A stretch of 60,994 bases of DNA from Desmonostoc muscorum FACHB-395 (GTDB lineage Bacteria > Cyanobacteriota > Cyanobacteriia > Cyanobacteriales > Nostocaceae): assembly GCF_014698035.1 (NCBI RefSeq), contig NZ_JACJSF010000044.1, forward strand, positions 1 through 60,994, in the 5' to 3' direction. Of this stretch, positions 53,489-60,994 are shown piece by piece. Numbering within the stretch: position 1 is the first letter of the stretch; each line of letters starts with the position of its first letter. Both the position numbers and the translations under genes were made by a program. The notes under the pieces were generated by a model that saw nothing but the letters and a program-made list of their open reading frames with translations, was not told where the DNA came from and made no database searches.

Positions 53489-54088
53489 ATGACGCAATCC
53501 GTTTACACACAACAAGCACCCTCAAGCTTCAAACTCAATCAAACAATAATTGCAAATACTCCCTTCAAAGACGAGCAAGCGATAGCCCAAGCTGAACTCG
53601 ACACCCACCTCGAAACCCAAGCCGAAGCTGTAGCGCCAACCAAAGACCCCCTAACATCTCGTGACCGCCGCATCATTGGCGAGATTATTCAAGTCCAACC
53701 CGAATCAGTGCGTACTATCTGGATTGAAGGCGGGATTACGGTATGGGTGCGCTTCGTAAACGGTAGCTGCTTGCCTTTTGACCGGGACTGGTTCGCAAAA
53801 AGAGTTGCAGAAGTCAAAGCGACACTTCCAGAAACTCCATTGGAGCGCAATGAACGCCTCAGCGATGAATTAGAAGAAGCTTGTGTCAAGTTCAACCTGT
53901 GGCATCCCCAGATTGATTGGTTATCCTTCAGTACTAAACTTTACCGAAATAATCAGCTAGTAGGCTACATCGGTTGTAATTACCAAGGTTGGTATTCCAG
54001 ACCCCGCACATACGGCATGAACAGATTCGCATCGAGTGCAGAAGAAGCGATTACGTTTTTGGGAGTCCGACCAGCTGTAGCAGCGTAA
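53489..54088 (+). CDS. Plasmid-type protein, paralogue of the N-terminal part of the gene at 31081
   Basis: The 199-residue protein begins with a polar tail and then shows PTKDPLTSRDRRIIGEIIQV, TIWIEGGITVWVRFVNGS, and WFAKRVAEVKATLPETPLER, which align with residues 10-95 of the gene at 31081. Its C-terminus (LVGYIGCNYQGWYSRPRTYG) covers the following segment but lacks the Cys cluster. The ATG follows AGGCAGGAGAT. Function is unknown; a nucleic-acid-related role is possible. Confidence 0.6.
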   Translation: MTQSVYTQQAPSSFKLNQTIIANTPFKDEQAIAQAELDTHLETQAEAVAPTKDPLTSRDRRIIGEIIQVQPESVRTIWIEGGITVWVRFVNGSCLPFDRDWFAKRVAEVKATLPETPLERNERLSDELEEACVKFNLWHPQIDWLSFSTKLYRNNQLVGYIGCNYQGWYSRPRTYGMNRFASSAEEAITFLGVRPAVAA

Positions 54089-54104
54089 CCACTGACATAA
54101 AAAG

Positions 54105-54136
54105 GGCGATTGCACATCAAGACAATTGTAATCGCC
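54105..54136 (+). promoter_or_regulatory. Intergenic hairpin GGCGATT/AATCGCC
   Basis: GGCGATT at 54105-54111 pairs with AATCGCC at 54130-54136 around an 18-base loop. It lies 30 bases before the next start codon, where the other hairpins of this module also stand. Confidence 0.5.
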
Positions 54137-54166
54137 TCTACAGTGTAATAGGTAACAAACATCACA

Positions 54167-54499
54167 ATGGCATACACCACAGAAACTACGCCCTCTCCTC
54201 AAGTAGCCGAGTTGGATGACTCACCAGAGAAAATTTTTCTACCGCCAACAGACCCGAATGCAGAGATTATCGAAATCCCTGGTTACACGCTCGTTTACGT
54301 CAATGGAGCCTGCCCCAGAAATTATCGAGTGTACAAAGTTGATTCGATGATTGGAGTGATATTCCAGCATATCACCCACTGGTCTAACGCTATGGATCAG
54401 ATTCGGTACGCTCAAGCCGCAGAAGCAGCAGTTGGGTTGGATGACTTCATGAAAGTAGCAAAGAAATCCAGAGTAACAGATAAAGCCATAGCAGCATAG
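54167..54499 (+). CDS. Small plasmid-type protein, matches the C-terminus of the gene at 31081
   Basis: A 110-residue protein. The segment IPGYTLVYVNGACPRNYRVY and SMIGVIFQ resembles VDGYRLAYVGRTDLQ... and GEFLGILFK in the C-terminal part of the 265-residue protein at 31081. The N-terminal 35 residues are polar and the C-terminal 30 helical. The match is modest, so the relation is an inference. Confidence 0.5.
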   Translation: MAYTTETTPSPQVAELDDSPEKIFLPPTDPNAEIIEIPGYTLVYVNGACPRNYRVYKVDSMIGVIFQHITHWSNAMDQIRYAQAAEAAVGLDDFMKVAKKSRVTDKAIAA

Positions 54500-54520
54500 T
54501 CAACTTCACCAATTACAACC

Positions 54521-54847
54521 ATGCAATCAACAATATCAATTCCACACGGTTGGAAATACCCCCGATTTACTTTAGGACAACGTGCAGAACAAGGATTGAT
54601 TATCGGCATCAAGTATTATCCAAGCAACAGTTTTTTAGCATACGAATATGGTGAAGGCTGGCGGTACATCGCCATGCTTGATATCAATTCTATTGATGAA
54701 GGAAATCACTTAGAGAACGAAATTAAATTACTGACACCGCAGGAATTGAGAGCAGAGATTCAGGCTGAAATAGAAAAATGTCTACGCCAACTTGAACTGC
54801 TTAAGTACGAATTAAAAGCAATTCCTGGAGGCATAGCTCATGCCTAA
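54521..54847 (+). CDS. Plasmid-type protein, paralogue of the gene at 33642
   Basis: A 108-residue protein whose first 90 residues (SIPHGWKYPRFTLGQRAEQG, GEGWRYIAMLD, TPQELRAEIQAEIEKCLRQL) match the gene at 33642. It lacks the basic tail of its relative. It overlaps the next ORF by eight bases. Function is unknown. Confidence 0.6.
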   Translation: MQSTISIPHGWKYPRFTLGQRAEQGLIIGIKYYPSNSFLAYEYGEGWRYIAMLDINSIDEGNHLENEIKLLTPQELRAEIQAEIEKCLRQLELLKYELKAIPGGIAHA

Positions 54848-55055
54848 ATCACCCAAAAACTGCTCTGATCTCACGGCTGCTAGCTTGCTGCTTTTCTTGC
54901 GCCGCTATGGTGGTTCTGCTCCTTTACACAGCATTAATTTCTCACGAACAGTAATCCAATCATTACTCGATAGAGAACTAGTACGAGTGCAGAATACCAA
55001 ACATGGTTTTTTACTGACAATTACACAAGATTCCGACAAATTGCCGACTAACTAA
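54840..55055 (+). CDS. Small putative winged-helix protein
   Basis: A 71-residue protein with a helix (LTAASLLLFLRRYG), then INFSRTVIQSLLDRELVRVQ and KHGFLLTITQD, which looks like a small winged HTH with the wing at the C-terminus. It overlaps the preceding gene by eight bases, suggesting coupling. The call is tentative. Confidence 0.45.
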   Translation: MPKSPKNCSDLTAASLLLFLRRYGGSAPLHSINFSRTVIQSLLDRELVRVQNTKHGFLLTITQDSDKLPTN

Positions 55056-55146
55056 GCCCATTAACTCATTCAAACAAATACAGCAATCATTTTGCACACA
55101 TGGAAAGTATCAAAATCAACAACAGAGGTAATTGATAACAAACAAA

Positions 55147-55168
55147 GGCGATTCAGCTTTGAGTCGCC
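55147..55168 (+). promoter_or_regulatory. Hairpin GGCGA...TCGCC upstream of the next gene
   Basis: GGCGA at 55147-55151 pairs with TCGCC at 55164-55168, with additional imperfect pairing inside. It stands 46 bases before the next ATG, like the other GGCGAT-type hairpins. Confidence 0.4.
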
Positions 55169-55213
55169 ACTAGCCTAAATATTCAATTTATCAGTAGCTA
55201 TGGAGGTCAACAA

Positions 55214-55603
55214 ATGAAGAGAAAATGGACTCCCCAAGAGTTAGATATTCTTGAAGAAATGTCTGAAGCCTACACACCTAAACAGATAGCATACAGACTC
55301 AGAAGACGAGGCTATCACCGCACAACATTAGCTGTTCATAAAAAGCTCTATGCGTTGGGTTATTCTGCACGTCCCACTCTCGACAATTATAGTTGTAACC
55401 AAATTGCTCAAGCCCTTTCACTAAACTCTTCTACTGTTGCTAGATGGGTAAGACTAGGTTGGCTTAAAGCCATCAGACGTTCTACTAGAAATTATTTAGT
55501 CAAGAGTCGGGATTTAAAACGGTTTTTCAAGAATCCTCCGCAATCAATTAAAAAGCGGATTGCTGCGATAGATCCGCAGGTGGTTAGGTATTTGGTGGGG
55601 TAG
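55214..55603 (+). CDS. Protein with two helix-turn-helix domains
   Basis: The 129-residue protein begins with a Myb/SANT-like helical segment (KRKWTPQELDILEEMSEAYT, PKQIAYRLRRRGYHRTTLAV) and then a second HTH (SCNQIAQALSLNSSTVARWV) of MerR-like style with a basic C-terminus. TATGGAGGT precedes the ATG. It is likely a DNA-binding protein; neither target nor partner is evident. Confidence 0.6.
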   Translation: MKRKWTPQELDILEEMSEAYTPKQIAYRLRRRGYHRTTLAVHKKLYALGYSARPTLDNYSCNQIAQALSLNSSTVARWVRLGWLKAIRRSTRNYLVKSRDLKRFFKNPPQSIKKRIAAIDPQVVRYLVG

Positions 55604-55643
55604 CTAAACAGTATTTAAGTCTAAAGCAGAGGAATTTTTAACA

Positions 55644-56852
55644 ATGCGAATAACCTACCAGTACCGTTTACGTCTAACTCAAAAACAAATAGACACATTT
55701 GAACACTGGCTCGAATTATGCCGTCGCCAGTACAATTACAGGTTGGCAGAACGGTTTAACTGGTGGGAACAAAACCGTTGTGATGTTAACCGATGCTCTA
55801 TAGTTTGTTGCAGCATCACACCGTTGAAAGAACAACCAAATCGTTGGTCACAACAAAAGGATCTAGCTAATACTAAAGCTCGATTTCCTGAGTATAAAAA
55901 ACTTCCTTTGCATACATTACAAAATGTAATTGCAAGAGTTGATAAAACTTACACTCGATGGTTGAAAGGTGATAAAAATGGTAAAAAGTCTGGTCGTCCT
56001 AGATTCAAAGGTAAAGGGCGTTATCGTTCTTTAACTTTTCCCGATCCAATTAAGCCTGAACACATTCAAGGTAAGTTTATTCAGTTGCCTAAAATTGGAA
56101 AGGTAAAAGCAATATTGCACCGCCCTATACCTGACGGTTTTAAAATCAAAACTGCTACTATCACGTGTAAAGCTGACGGATGGTACATCGGACTTAGTTT
56201 AGAAAATATGACTGTGCCTAGTTTTATACCTGATACCATACCTACACCAGATAACACAGTGGGTATTGATATGGGGTTAAAATCATTCTTAGTAACGAGT
56301 GATAATAAAGTAATTACAATACCCCAGTATTATCGTAAAGCTGAGAAGAAATTAAAGCGTTTACAGCGTCAGTTATCTCGGAAGAAAAAAGGTTCAAATC
56401 GATGCAAAAAAGTAATTAGGCGTGTCGCTAAAGCCTATTTAAAAATTACTAATCAGCGTCAAGATTTTCATTACAAAACTGCACAATGGTTAGTATCACA
56501 ATATAGATTTATCGCTTATGAAAAACTGAATATTACAGGACTTGCTAAAACACGACTGGCAAAATCAATTCTTGATGCTGGATGGGGGCAGTTTCTAGAT
56601 ATAGTCAACCTCAAAGCTGCAAATGCTGGGGGTGCTGGACTACCACAGAACTCGTACAAGACAAGTATTGAATGTTCAGATTGTGCAGCAGAAGTTCCTA
56701 AAACACTTTCTGATAGATGGCACAATTGCTCATGTGGTGCTAGTTACTGCCGCGACCACAACGCAGCAAGAAATATAAAATACAGGGCGGTGGGGCATCC
56801 CGCTCTAATCAAAGCTAGGGAAATGTCCGATGCAATAGCAGGAGTCACCTAG
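55644..56852 (+). mobile_element. tnpB: IS200/IS605-family TnpB (RNA-guided nuclease), solo
   Basis: The 402-residue protein is TnpB/OrfB: an N-terminal helix-turn-helix (YQYRLRLTQKQIDTFEHWLE), the RuvC-I Asp in VGIDMGLKSF, the RuvC-II Glu in FIAYEKLNITGL, a zinc finger CSDC...CSCG and the RuvC-III Asp in YCRDHNAARNI. All three acidic residues are present, so the nuclease should be active. No TnpA gene or left end lies upstream, so this is an autonomous-deficient element (IS1341-like group). A hairpin at 56867-56907 follows the stop and may be part of the right end or guide RNA. Confidence 0.85.
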
Positions 56853-56866
56853 AAGCCCGTACTGTT

Positions 56867-56907
56867 TTATCACGGTAGAATTCTGTTCACAAAACCTACC
56901 ATGATAA
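56867..56907 (+). repeat. Hairpin at the right end of the tnpB element
   Basis: TTATCACGGTAG at 56867-56878 pairs with CTACCATGATAA at 56896-56907 with one mismatch and a 17-base loop. It lies 15 bases after the tnpB stop, in the position of the subterminal hairpin and guide-RNA region of IS200/IS605 elements. Confidence 0.55.
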
Positions 56908-57022
56908 GACAGATAGGGAATATGTCACCGTTTTGAGTTGTTGCTTTCTCAGCAGATTGAAGCAGCGATCGCCCTTTTGAGTAGACAAGGGATCGGTCGC
57001 TGTCTGGTAGTGCAATAAATTT

Positions 57023-57322
57023 TTAATCTGCGTCATTAAGCTCTACTAAAATTTTGTCCAGTCTATCGTTAGCTTCCTTCGCAAGTTTAGTACATCGCAC
57101 ACTAGCAACTATTCCTCCAGTGGTAGTAACAGTTCCCTCTGTAGCTTTGCCCAACAGCAATAATCCAGCACCCGCTAAACTCACTACGAAAGACATGGCA
57201 GTGGCAGATAGAGTTAGGTTAAAACTATAACGGGCTTGGCGTAGACGTTCCTCTGCAATTTTCATCTCTATTGTTAAGGGAAAGCTAGGTTCTGGAGTCG
57301 AAGCTGAAGTAATATTTTTCAT
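57023..57322 (-). CDS. Cyanobacterial TRADD-N-associated two-transmembrane protein
   Basis: The ATG at 57322 gives about 99 residues; the frame is also open to a TTG at 57364. The core (AEERLRQARYSFNLTLSATA, MSFVVSLAGAGLLLLGKATE, GTVTTTGGIVASVRCTKLAK, EANDRLDKIL) is the small two-membrane-segment domain associated with TRADD-N proteins in cyanobacteria (Kaur, Iyer and colleagues). TRADD-N domains appear in prokaryotic apoptosis-like systems. It is divergent from the NACHT gene by about 155 bases, so the two probably share a regulatory region and possibly a pathway. Confidence 0.75.
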   Translation of the reverse strand: MKNITSASTPEPSFPLTIEMKIAEERLRQARYSFNLTLSATAMSFVVSLAGAGLLLLGKATEGTVTTTGGIVASVRCTKLAKEANDRLDKILVELNDAD

Positions 57323-57477
57323 AAACTGTTTGACTGCTGAATTACTACACTTGTAGTTTCGCAATTTACTGCTGAAAGTTCAGCCTATATAAGGGTTTTG
57401 CAGAAATAGCTTTCGTATGAGTTTGGTATAACTTTAGATTTTTACCATTAAAATAAACATAGTTTTTGCGTTTAGCT

Positions 57478-59859
57478 ATGCCCAGAAAATCACTTAAAGC
57501 GTGTCCAGCAGGTATTGAGAAAGCGAAAATAGCTTTGACTGATAAAAGTTTGACACATTATAAATTGGCAGAAAAAATAGGGGTGAATACACGTGTGCCA
57601 ATTGGCAATTTTTTTAAAGGTAAGGGAGTAGCTAGTGAAAACTTTGTTGCCATCTGCCGAGTACTGGAACTGGATTGGCAAGAAATTATGGGTGAGATTA
57701 AGCCAAGCGAACCAGTCGAATCGTTAGAGAAAACAAGTACTGGCATTGACATCAATACTTTGGTGCAGCAGATACGAGAACAAGTAAAACCTTATATTCA
57801 AGAACGCTGCGGTACGATGCGTATACTAGATATGAGCCAATCCATTGGATTAAATGATATTTACACTAGTGTCAATATTTTGCAGCAAATCACAGGACGC
57901 AAGCGACTGAAGATTGAAGAGCTACAAGCAGAGTTTTTAAAAAATTCCGATCTAGAAAATCTTAATCGTTTTGGACTTTACATAACGCAGAAGCGAATAC
58001 CAGGGATAGAAGCAGTCCAACAGTACAGTAAGTTGATGGTGTTGGGTAAGCCAGGAGCGGGGAAAACCACATTTTTGAAGTACCTAGCAATTAAATGTAT
58101 TGAAGGACAGTTTCAAGGTGATCGCCTCCTAGTTTTTATCACGCTCAAAGATTTTGCAGAAGCAGACAGAAAGCCAGATTTTTTAGAATATATTGCCCTA
58201 CAAATGTTTAAATATAAGGTTAAAGATGCCAGTACAAAAGCGGAACAACTGTTAGAAGAAGGAAAGGTACTAGTTTTATTAGATGGATTAGATGAAGTCC
58301 GAGAAGAGGACACTAAGAGAGTATTAGATAATGTTCAAGAATTTTCTTACCAATTTTACAAAAATCAGTTTGTTATTACTTGTCGAATTGCGGCTAAAGA
58401 ATATACATTTCAAGGCTTTACAGAAGTAGAAGTTGCTGATTTCAATTTTGAGCAAATCAAAACCTTTGCTCAAAATTGGTTTAGGTTAAATGACCCGATT
58501 AAAGGTAAGCATTTCATCCAAAAGTTAAGAAAAAACAAACCAATTCAAGAACTAGTAACTAATCCTTTGCTGTTAACTTTGCTTTGCTTAGTATTTGGGG
58601 AAGCTGGAAATTTCTTAGCCAATCGTTCCGAACTTTACAAAGAAGGGATAGACGTATTGCTGAAAAAATGGGATGTCAAGCGTAACATTGAGCGAGATCA
58701 AGTTTATAAAAACCTATCTTTGCAGCGTAAGGAGGATTTACTCTCACAAATTGCTCTAATAACCTTTGAACAGAAAGACTATTTTTTCAAGCAAAAGACA
58801 GTTGAAGCTTACATTGCTGACTTTATCTTCAACTTACCCAATGCTCGTATTGAACCAAAGGAACTAGAACTAGATAGTGAAGCAGTTTTGAAATCAATTG
58901 AGGCACAGCACGGATTACTAGTAGCACGGGCAACGGGCATTTATTCCTTTTCTCACCTAACATTTCAGGAATATTTTGCTGCCAGAGAAATTGTTGCTAA
59001 ATCAGCTTGGAATAGTTTATCAGAGCATATTACTGAAAAGCGATGGCAAGAGATTTTTTTGCTTGCCACAGGTATGATGCGGAATGCTGATGATTTATTA
59101 CGCTTAATGAAGCAAAAAGTCGATGGGTTGATAGCAACTGATGAAACATTGCAGCAATTTTTAAGGTGGGTTGAAGAAAAATCTTGTTCTGTAGAAACCA
59201 GTTATAAACCTTCTGCTGTTCGAGCCTTCTACCTCGCCCTCTCCAGTGCCGATGCCCACGATCTCGTCCGCTCCATCGACCACGACCTTGCCTACCACCT
59301 CTACCAAGTCGTCATCCTCGACAGCGGTATATGCAGTGGCCACCCCCTCATCTCCAGTGCCATCGACCTCACCAGCACCATTGCCCTCGACCACGACCTC
59401 GCCCTTGACTGCGACCTCGCCCTTGACCGCGACCTCGCCCTCGACCGCGACCTCGCCCTCGACCGCGACCTCGCCCGCACCCTCGACCGAGGCTTTGACT
59501 TCAACTACGACAAAAATCTCGTTAGTGGACTCGAACTCGCCCACGATCTTGAATTAAAGCGATCACTAGAACAACTAAAAAACCAACTGCCTAATGTTTC
59601 TGATGGAGAAGTATTTAAACATTGGTGGCAGAAAAATACTCAAGCTTGGAGTAAAAAACTCAGAGCAGTGATGATTCAGCATCGCAATATTGGTCATGAT
59701 TGGCAGTTCAACGACGAACAAAAACAATTATTGCAGCAGTACTATGATGCCAATAAGTTGCTAGTCAATTGCCTCAACAGTGAGTGTTACGTAAGCCGAA
59801 AAGTAAGGCAGCAGATTGAAGATCAATTATTGTTGCCAGCTAAAACTATTTTTTCTTGA
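57478..59859 (+). CDS. HTH-NACHT STAND NTPase (NLR-like)
   Basis: The ATG at 57478 gives a 793-residue protein. Residues 1-80 form an XRE-like HTH (THYKLAEKIGVNTRVPIGNF) followed by a linker. The NACHT domain begins near 165: Walker A VLGKPGAGKTTFLKYL, Walker B LVLLDGLDEVRE, and the NACHT helical region with NPLLLTLLCLVF. The protein then has SFSHLTFQEYFAAREIV. The C-terminal region around 590-690 is composed of Asp/Leu/Arg-rich repeats (LALDRD). It belongs to the STAND family that in bacteria includes bNACHT and Avs-like anti-phage sensors. No separate effector domain is visible except the HTH and the neighbouring TRADD-associated membrane protein. Confidence 0.85.
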   Translation: MPRKSLKACPAGIEKAKIALTDKSLTHYKLAEKIGVNTRVPIGNFFKGKGVASENFVAICRVLELDWQEIMGEIKPSEPVESLEKTSTGIDINTLVQQIREQVKPYIQERCGTMRILDMSQSIGLNDIYTSVNILQQITGRKRLKIEELQAEFLKNSDLENLNRFGLYITQKRIPGIEAVQQYSKLMVLGKPGAGKTTFLKYLAIKCIEGQFQGDRLLVFITLKDFAEADRKPDFLEYIALQMFKYKVKDASTKAEQLLEEGKVLVLLDGLDEVREEDTKRVLDNVQEFSYQFYKNQFVITCRIAAKEYTFQGFTEVEVADFNFEQIKTFAQNWFRLNDPIKGKHFIQKLRKNKPIQELVTNPLLLTLLCLVFGEAGNFLANRSELYKEGIDVLLKKWDVKRNIERDQVYKNLSLQRKEDLLSQIALITFEQKDYFFKQKTVEAYIADFIFNLPNARIEPKELELDSEAVLKSIEAQHGLLVARATGIYSFSHLTFQEYFAAREIVAKSAWNSLSEHITEKRWQEIFLLATGMMRNADDLLRLMKQKVDGLIATDETLQQFLRWVEEKSCSVETSYKPSAVRAFYLALSSADAHDLVRSIDHDLAYHLYQVVILDSGICSGHPLISSAIDLTSTIALDHDLALDCDLALDRDLALDRDLALDRDLARTLDRGFDFNYDKNLVSGLELAHDLELKRSLEQLKNQLPNVSDGEVFKHWWQKNTQAWSKKLRAVMIQHRNIGHDWQFNDEQKQLLQQYYDANKLLVNCLNSECYVSRKVRQQIEDQLLLPAKTIFS
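59383..59472 (+). repeat. 18-bp tandem repeats encoding LALDRD
   Basis: Five 18-base units start at 59383, 59401, 59419, 59437 and 59455. The last two are identical (GCCCTCGACCGCGACCTC). They lie in a C-rich stretch of about 59221-59500 whose base composition differs strongly from the AT-rich remainder of the NACHT gene. They encode alternating LALDRD hexads that extend a degenerate repeat on both sides. Confidence 0.85.
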
Positions 59860-59941
59860 ACAATGTAATTAACGCTGCTCTTGCATATCTGTTAACTTTT
59901 TCGCTGAAAGCATTCCTGCGATCGCGGCTGGTGTCTATGAG

Positions 59942-60769
59942 ATGGGTGTGGAAACTTTACGGGCTGAACGGTTTACTGTTGAGAGCCAGGAAGCTGTGTA
60001 CACCCACCCTGCGACTGGTAGCGTAACGAACTATCTCAAGATAGAACGCACTCAGAAGAATAACATCAGAACGGCTGACGAGATGTTAGAGTTCGCCACT
60101 CAATATCAAGGAAGGCTCATGATCAACTTCAAGTCGGATAATGCTGCTGTGTCAATTCCGACGCATAGCATCTACGACGCTGATGGTGGAGTTGTCCCAA
60201 GAGTTTTGCTGATTCGTCCACAGAAAGAAACTCGCGTACCAGTCCAAGACTTGGAATCTTCCACATGGGGGCAAGTTTCTATTGATGCGTTTACTGCTGC
60301 TTGGTCTACTGAAGTAAATGAATTACCCAAGTTCACAACCGATTACCTGCATTTGGTAACTGGTATTCTCCTACCCATCTGGAAAATCCTACCACAGCAG
60401 AATAGTCGAGTCTTCCGCTTGCAAACCAGCGATGGACAAAAGATTCTCGGTCGGGTGGTGAATGCTCACGACATTCAAACCGTGCGCGAACAACTTGGAC
60501 TCAGGAACCAGCTGCTTTCTCCAGATGAACTTGTGAAGCTGGTACTGAACGAGAGATATACACAGCAGTTGCCAGGTGGTGTAACCTTGCGACGTTCTTT
60601 CGTTGCTAATGAACCTCGCATAGAACTGGTTAATGCTATCTCACTGGCAGAGCGGCTTTTAGCTGTTGGCTGTTTCACTGAGATCATCAACTGGAAAAAG
60701 CGGGTGTTCATTCCGGTTTCAGACAAAGCCCCAGCTATTCTAGCGGCTGTGATTGAAATCTTGGGATAA
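59942..60769 (+). CDS. C-terminal part of a strawberry-notch-type plasmid helicase, probably truncated
   Basis: The 275 residues resemble the C-terminal region of large plasmid-encoded strawberry-notch/methylase-helicase proteins: FTVESQEAVYTHPATGSVTN, HLVTGILLPIWKIL, and RVFRLQTSDGQKILGRVV. The frame upstream of the ATG continues as AESIPAIAAGVYE back to a TAA at 59870-59872, which reads like protein sequence of the same family. The helicase motifs that should precede it are absent. The gene is therefore likely a 5'-truncated remnant, and homology is recalled, not searched. A terminator follows. Confidence 0.55.
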   Translation: MGVETLRAERFTVESQEAVYTHPATGSVTNYLKIERTQKNNIRTADEMLEFATQYQGRLMINFKSDNAAVSIPTHSIYDADGGVVPRVLLIRPQKETRVPVQDLESSTWGQVSIDAFTAAWSTEVNELPKFTTDYLHLVTGILLPIWKILPQQNSRVFRLQTSDGQKILGRVVNAHDIQTVREQLGLRNQLLSPDELVKLVLNERYTQQLPGGVTLRRSFVANEPRIELVNAISLAERLLAVGCFTEIINWKKRVFIPVSDKAPAILAAVIEILG

Positions 60770-60774
60770 GTCAA

Positions 60775-60811
60775 AAGCTGATGTATTTATTAGATACATC
60801 AGCTTATTTTT
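60775..60811 (+). terminator. Rho-independent terminator
   Basis: AAGCTGATGTAT at 60775-60786 pairs with ATACATCAGCTT at 60794-60805, a 12-bp perfect stem with a 7-base loop, followed by ATTTTT. It closes the truncated helicase-like gene. Confidence 0.85.
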
Positions 60812-60994
60812 CGCTCAAACAAGAGTGTGAAGAAAGGGAAATGGGAAAGGGAATAAGTAACTTAAAAGCTCTTGTTTCAAATATGGACACTGCTAAGTTA
60901 TCGCACTACGTGCCTTAAAAATCTTCTTTTTTTATTCGACCTATTTAAAAATAGGGGCTTCATACCATGAATATAAAATGGTAATCAGCATCAC

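Noticed and set aside
53957..54219. Small ORFs on both strands over the 53489-54167 gene junction
   Set aside because: They overlap the two supported genes and the intergenic hairpin and have no family-like sequence.
59161..59557. ORFs of Val/Glu/Gly or Ser/Thr/Pro repeats in other frames over the LALDRD tract
   Set aside because: They are products of the 18-bp C-rich repeats read in alternative frames; the NACHT frame is continuous through the tract.

Overview
The window looks like accessory DNA, either a large plasmid or a genomic island, from a filamentous cyanobacterium of the Nostoc/Anabaena/Calothrix type. The evidence is the frequent HIP1 octamer GCGATCGC, cyanobacterial interspersed repeats (for example at 12013-12070 and 5963-6039), and cyanobacterium-restricted families: KGK-domain proteins, a Ycf35/DUF2997/Ycf46-like cassette and a TRADD-associated two-TM protein. 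No tRNA, rRNA or core metabolic gene was recognised. Many genes are of plasmid type.

Layout. (1) 1-6.2 kb is a mosaic edge: a caspase-like peptidase, three small HTH genes (one fused to a GIY-YIG nuclease), a plasmid-type protein carrying a 39-bp repeat array, two KGK proteins, decayed copies of the plasmid-type gene, and an AbiU2/HEPN-like gene. (2) 6.3-30.2 kb is a complete type 6 BREX phage-defence operon, brxE-brxA-brxB-brxC-pglX-[two sacsin-like ATPases]-pglZ-brxD-brxHI. (3) 30.2-39.6 kb is a block of plasmid-like genes with two ribbon-helix-helix proteins, a Ycf35-DUF2997-Ycf46-type AAA cassette and a WGR protein. (4) 39.7-49.2 kb is a vWA-MoxR-VMAP ternary conflict system (trypco2, CHAT-VMAP-C, MoxR AAA, vWA-like protein). 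Its vWA-like protein also carries a full GT4 glycosyltransferase and a formylglycine-generating-enzyme/C-type-lectin-like C-terminus, and that C-terminus is the target of an adjacent diversity-generating retroelement (Avd, RT, TR). (5) 49.5-55.6 kb is a second plasmid-like block with a coiled-coil DNA-binding-type protein, an RHH gene framed by repeated GTATTAACA motifs, and a paralogous copy of part of block 3. (6) 55.6-61.0 kb has a solo TnpB, a divergent TRADD-TM/NACHT-STAND pair, and the 3' part of a plasmid helicase-like (strawberry-notch type) gene.

Working together. BREX would mark self DNA through PglX and block phage replication. The ternary system probably senses invasion through the MoxR/vWA/VMAP assembly and fires the CHAT protease, while the DGR varies the exposed lectin-like tip of the vWA protein. 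The NACHT/TRADD pair and the caspase-like gene are further candidate suicide modules. The two most unusual structures are the vWA-GT4-FGE fusion diversified by the DGR (all 15 TR/VR differences are at template adenines) and the pair of sacsin-like ATPases inside the BREX operon. All functions are inferred from sequence motifs and gene order; no database search was run.
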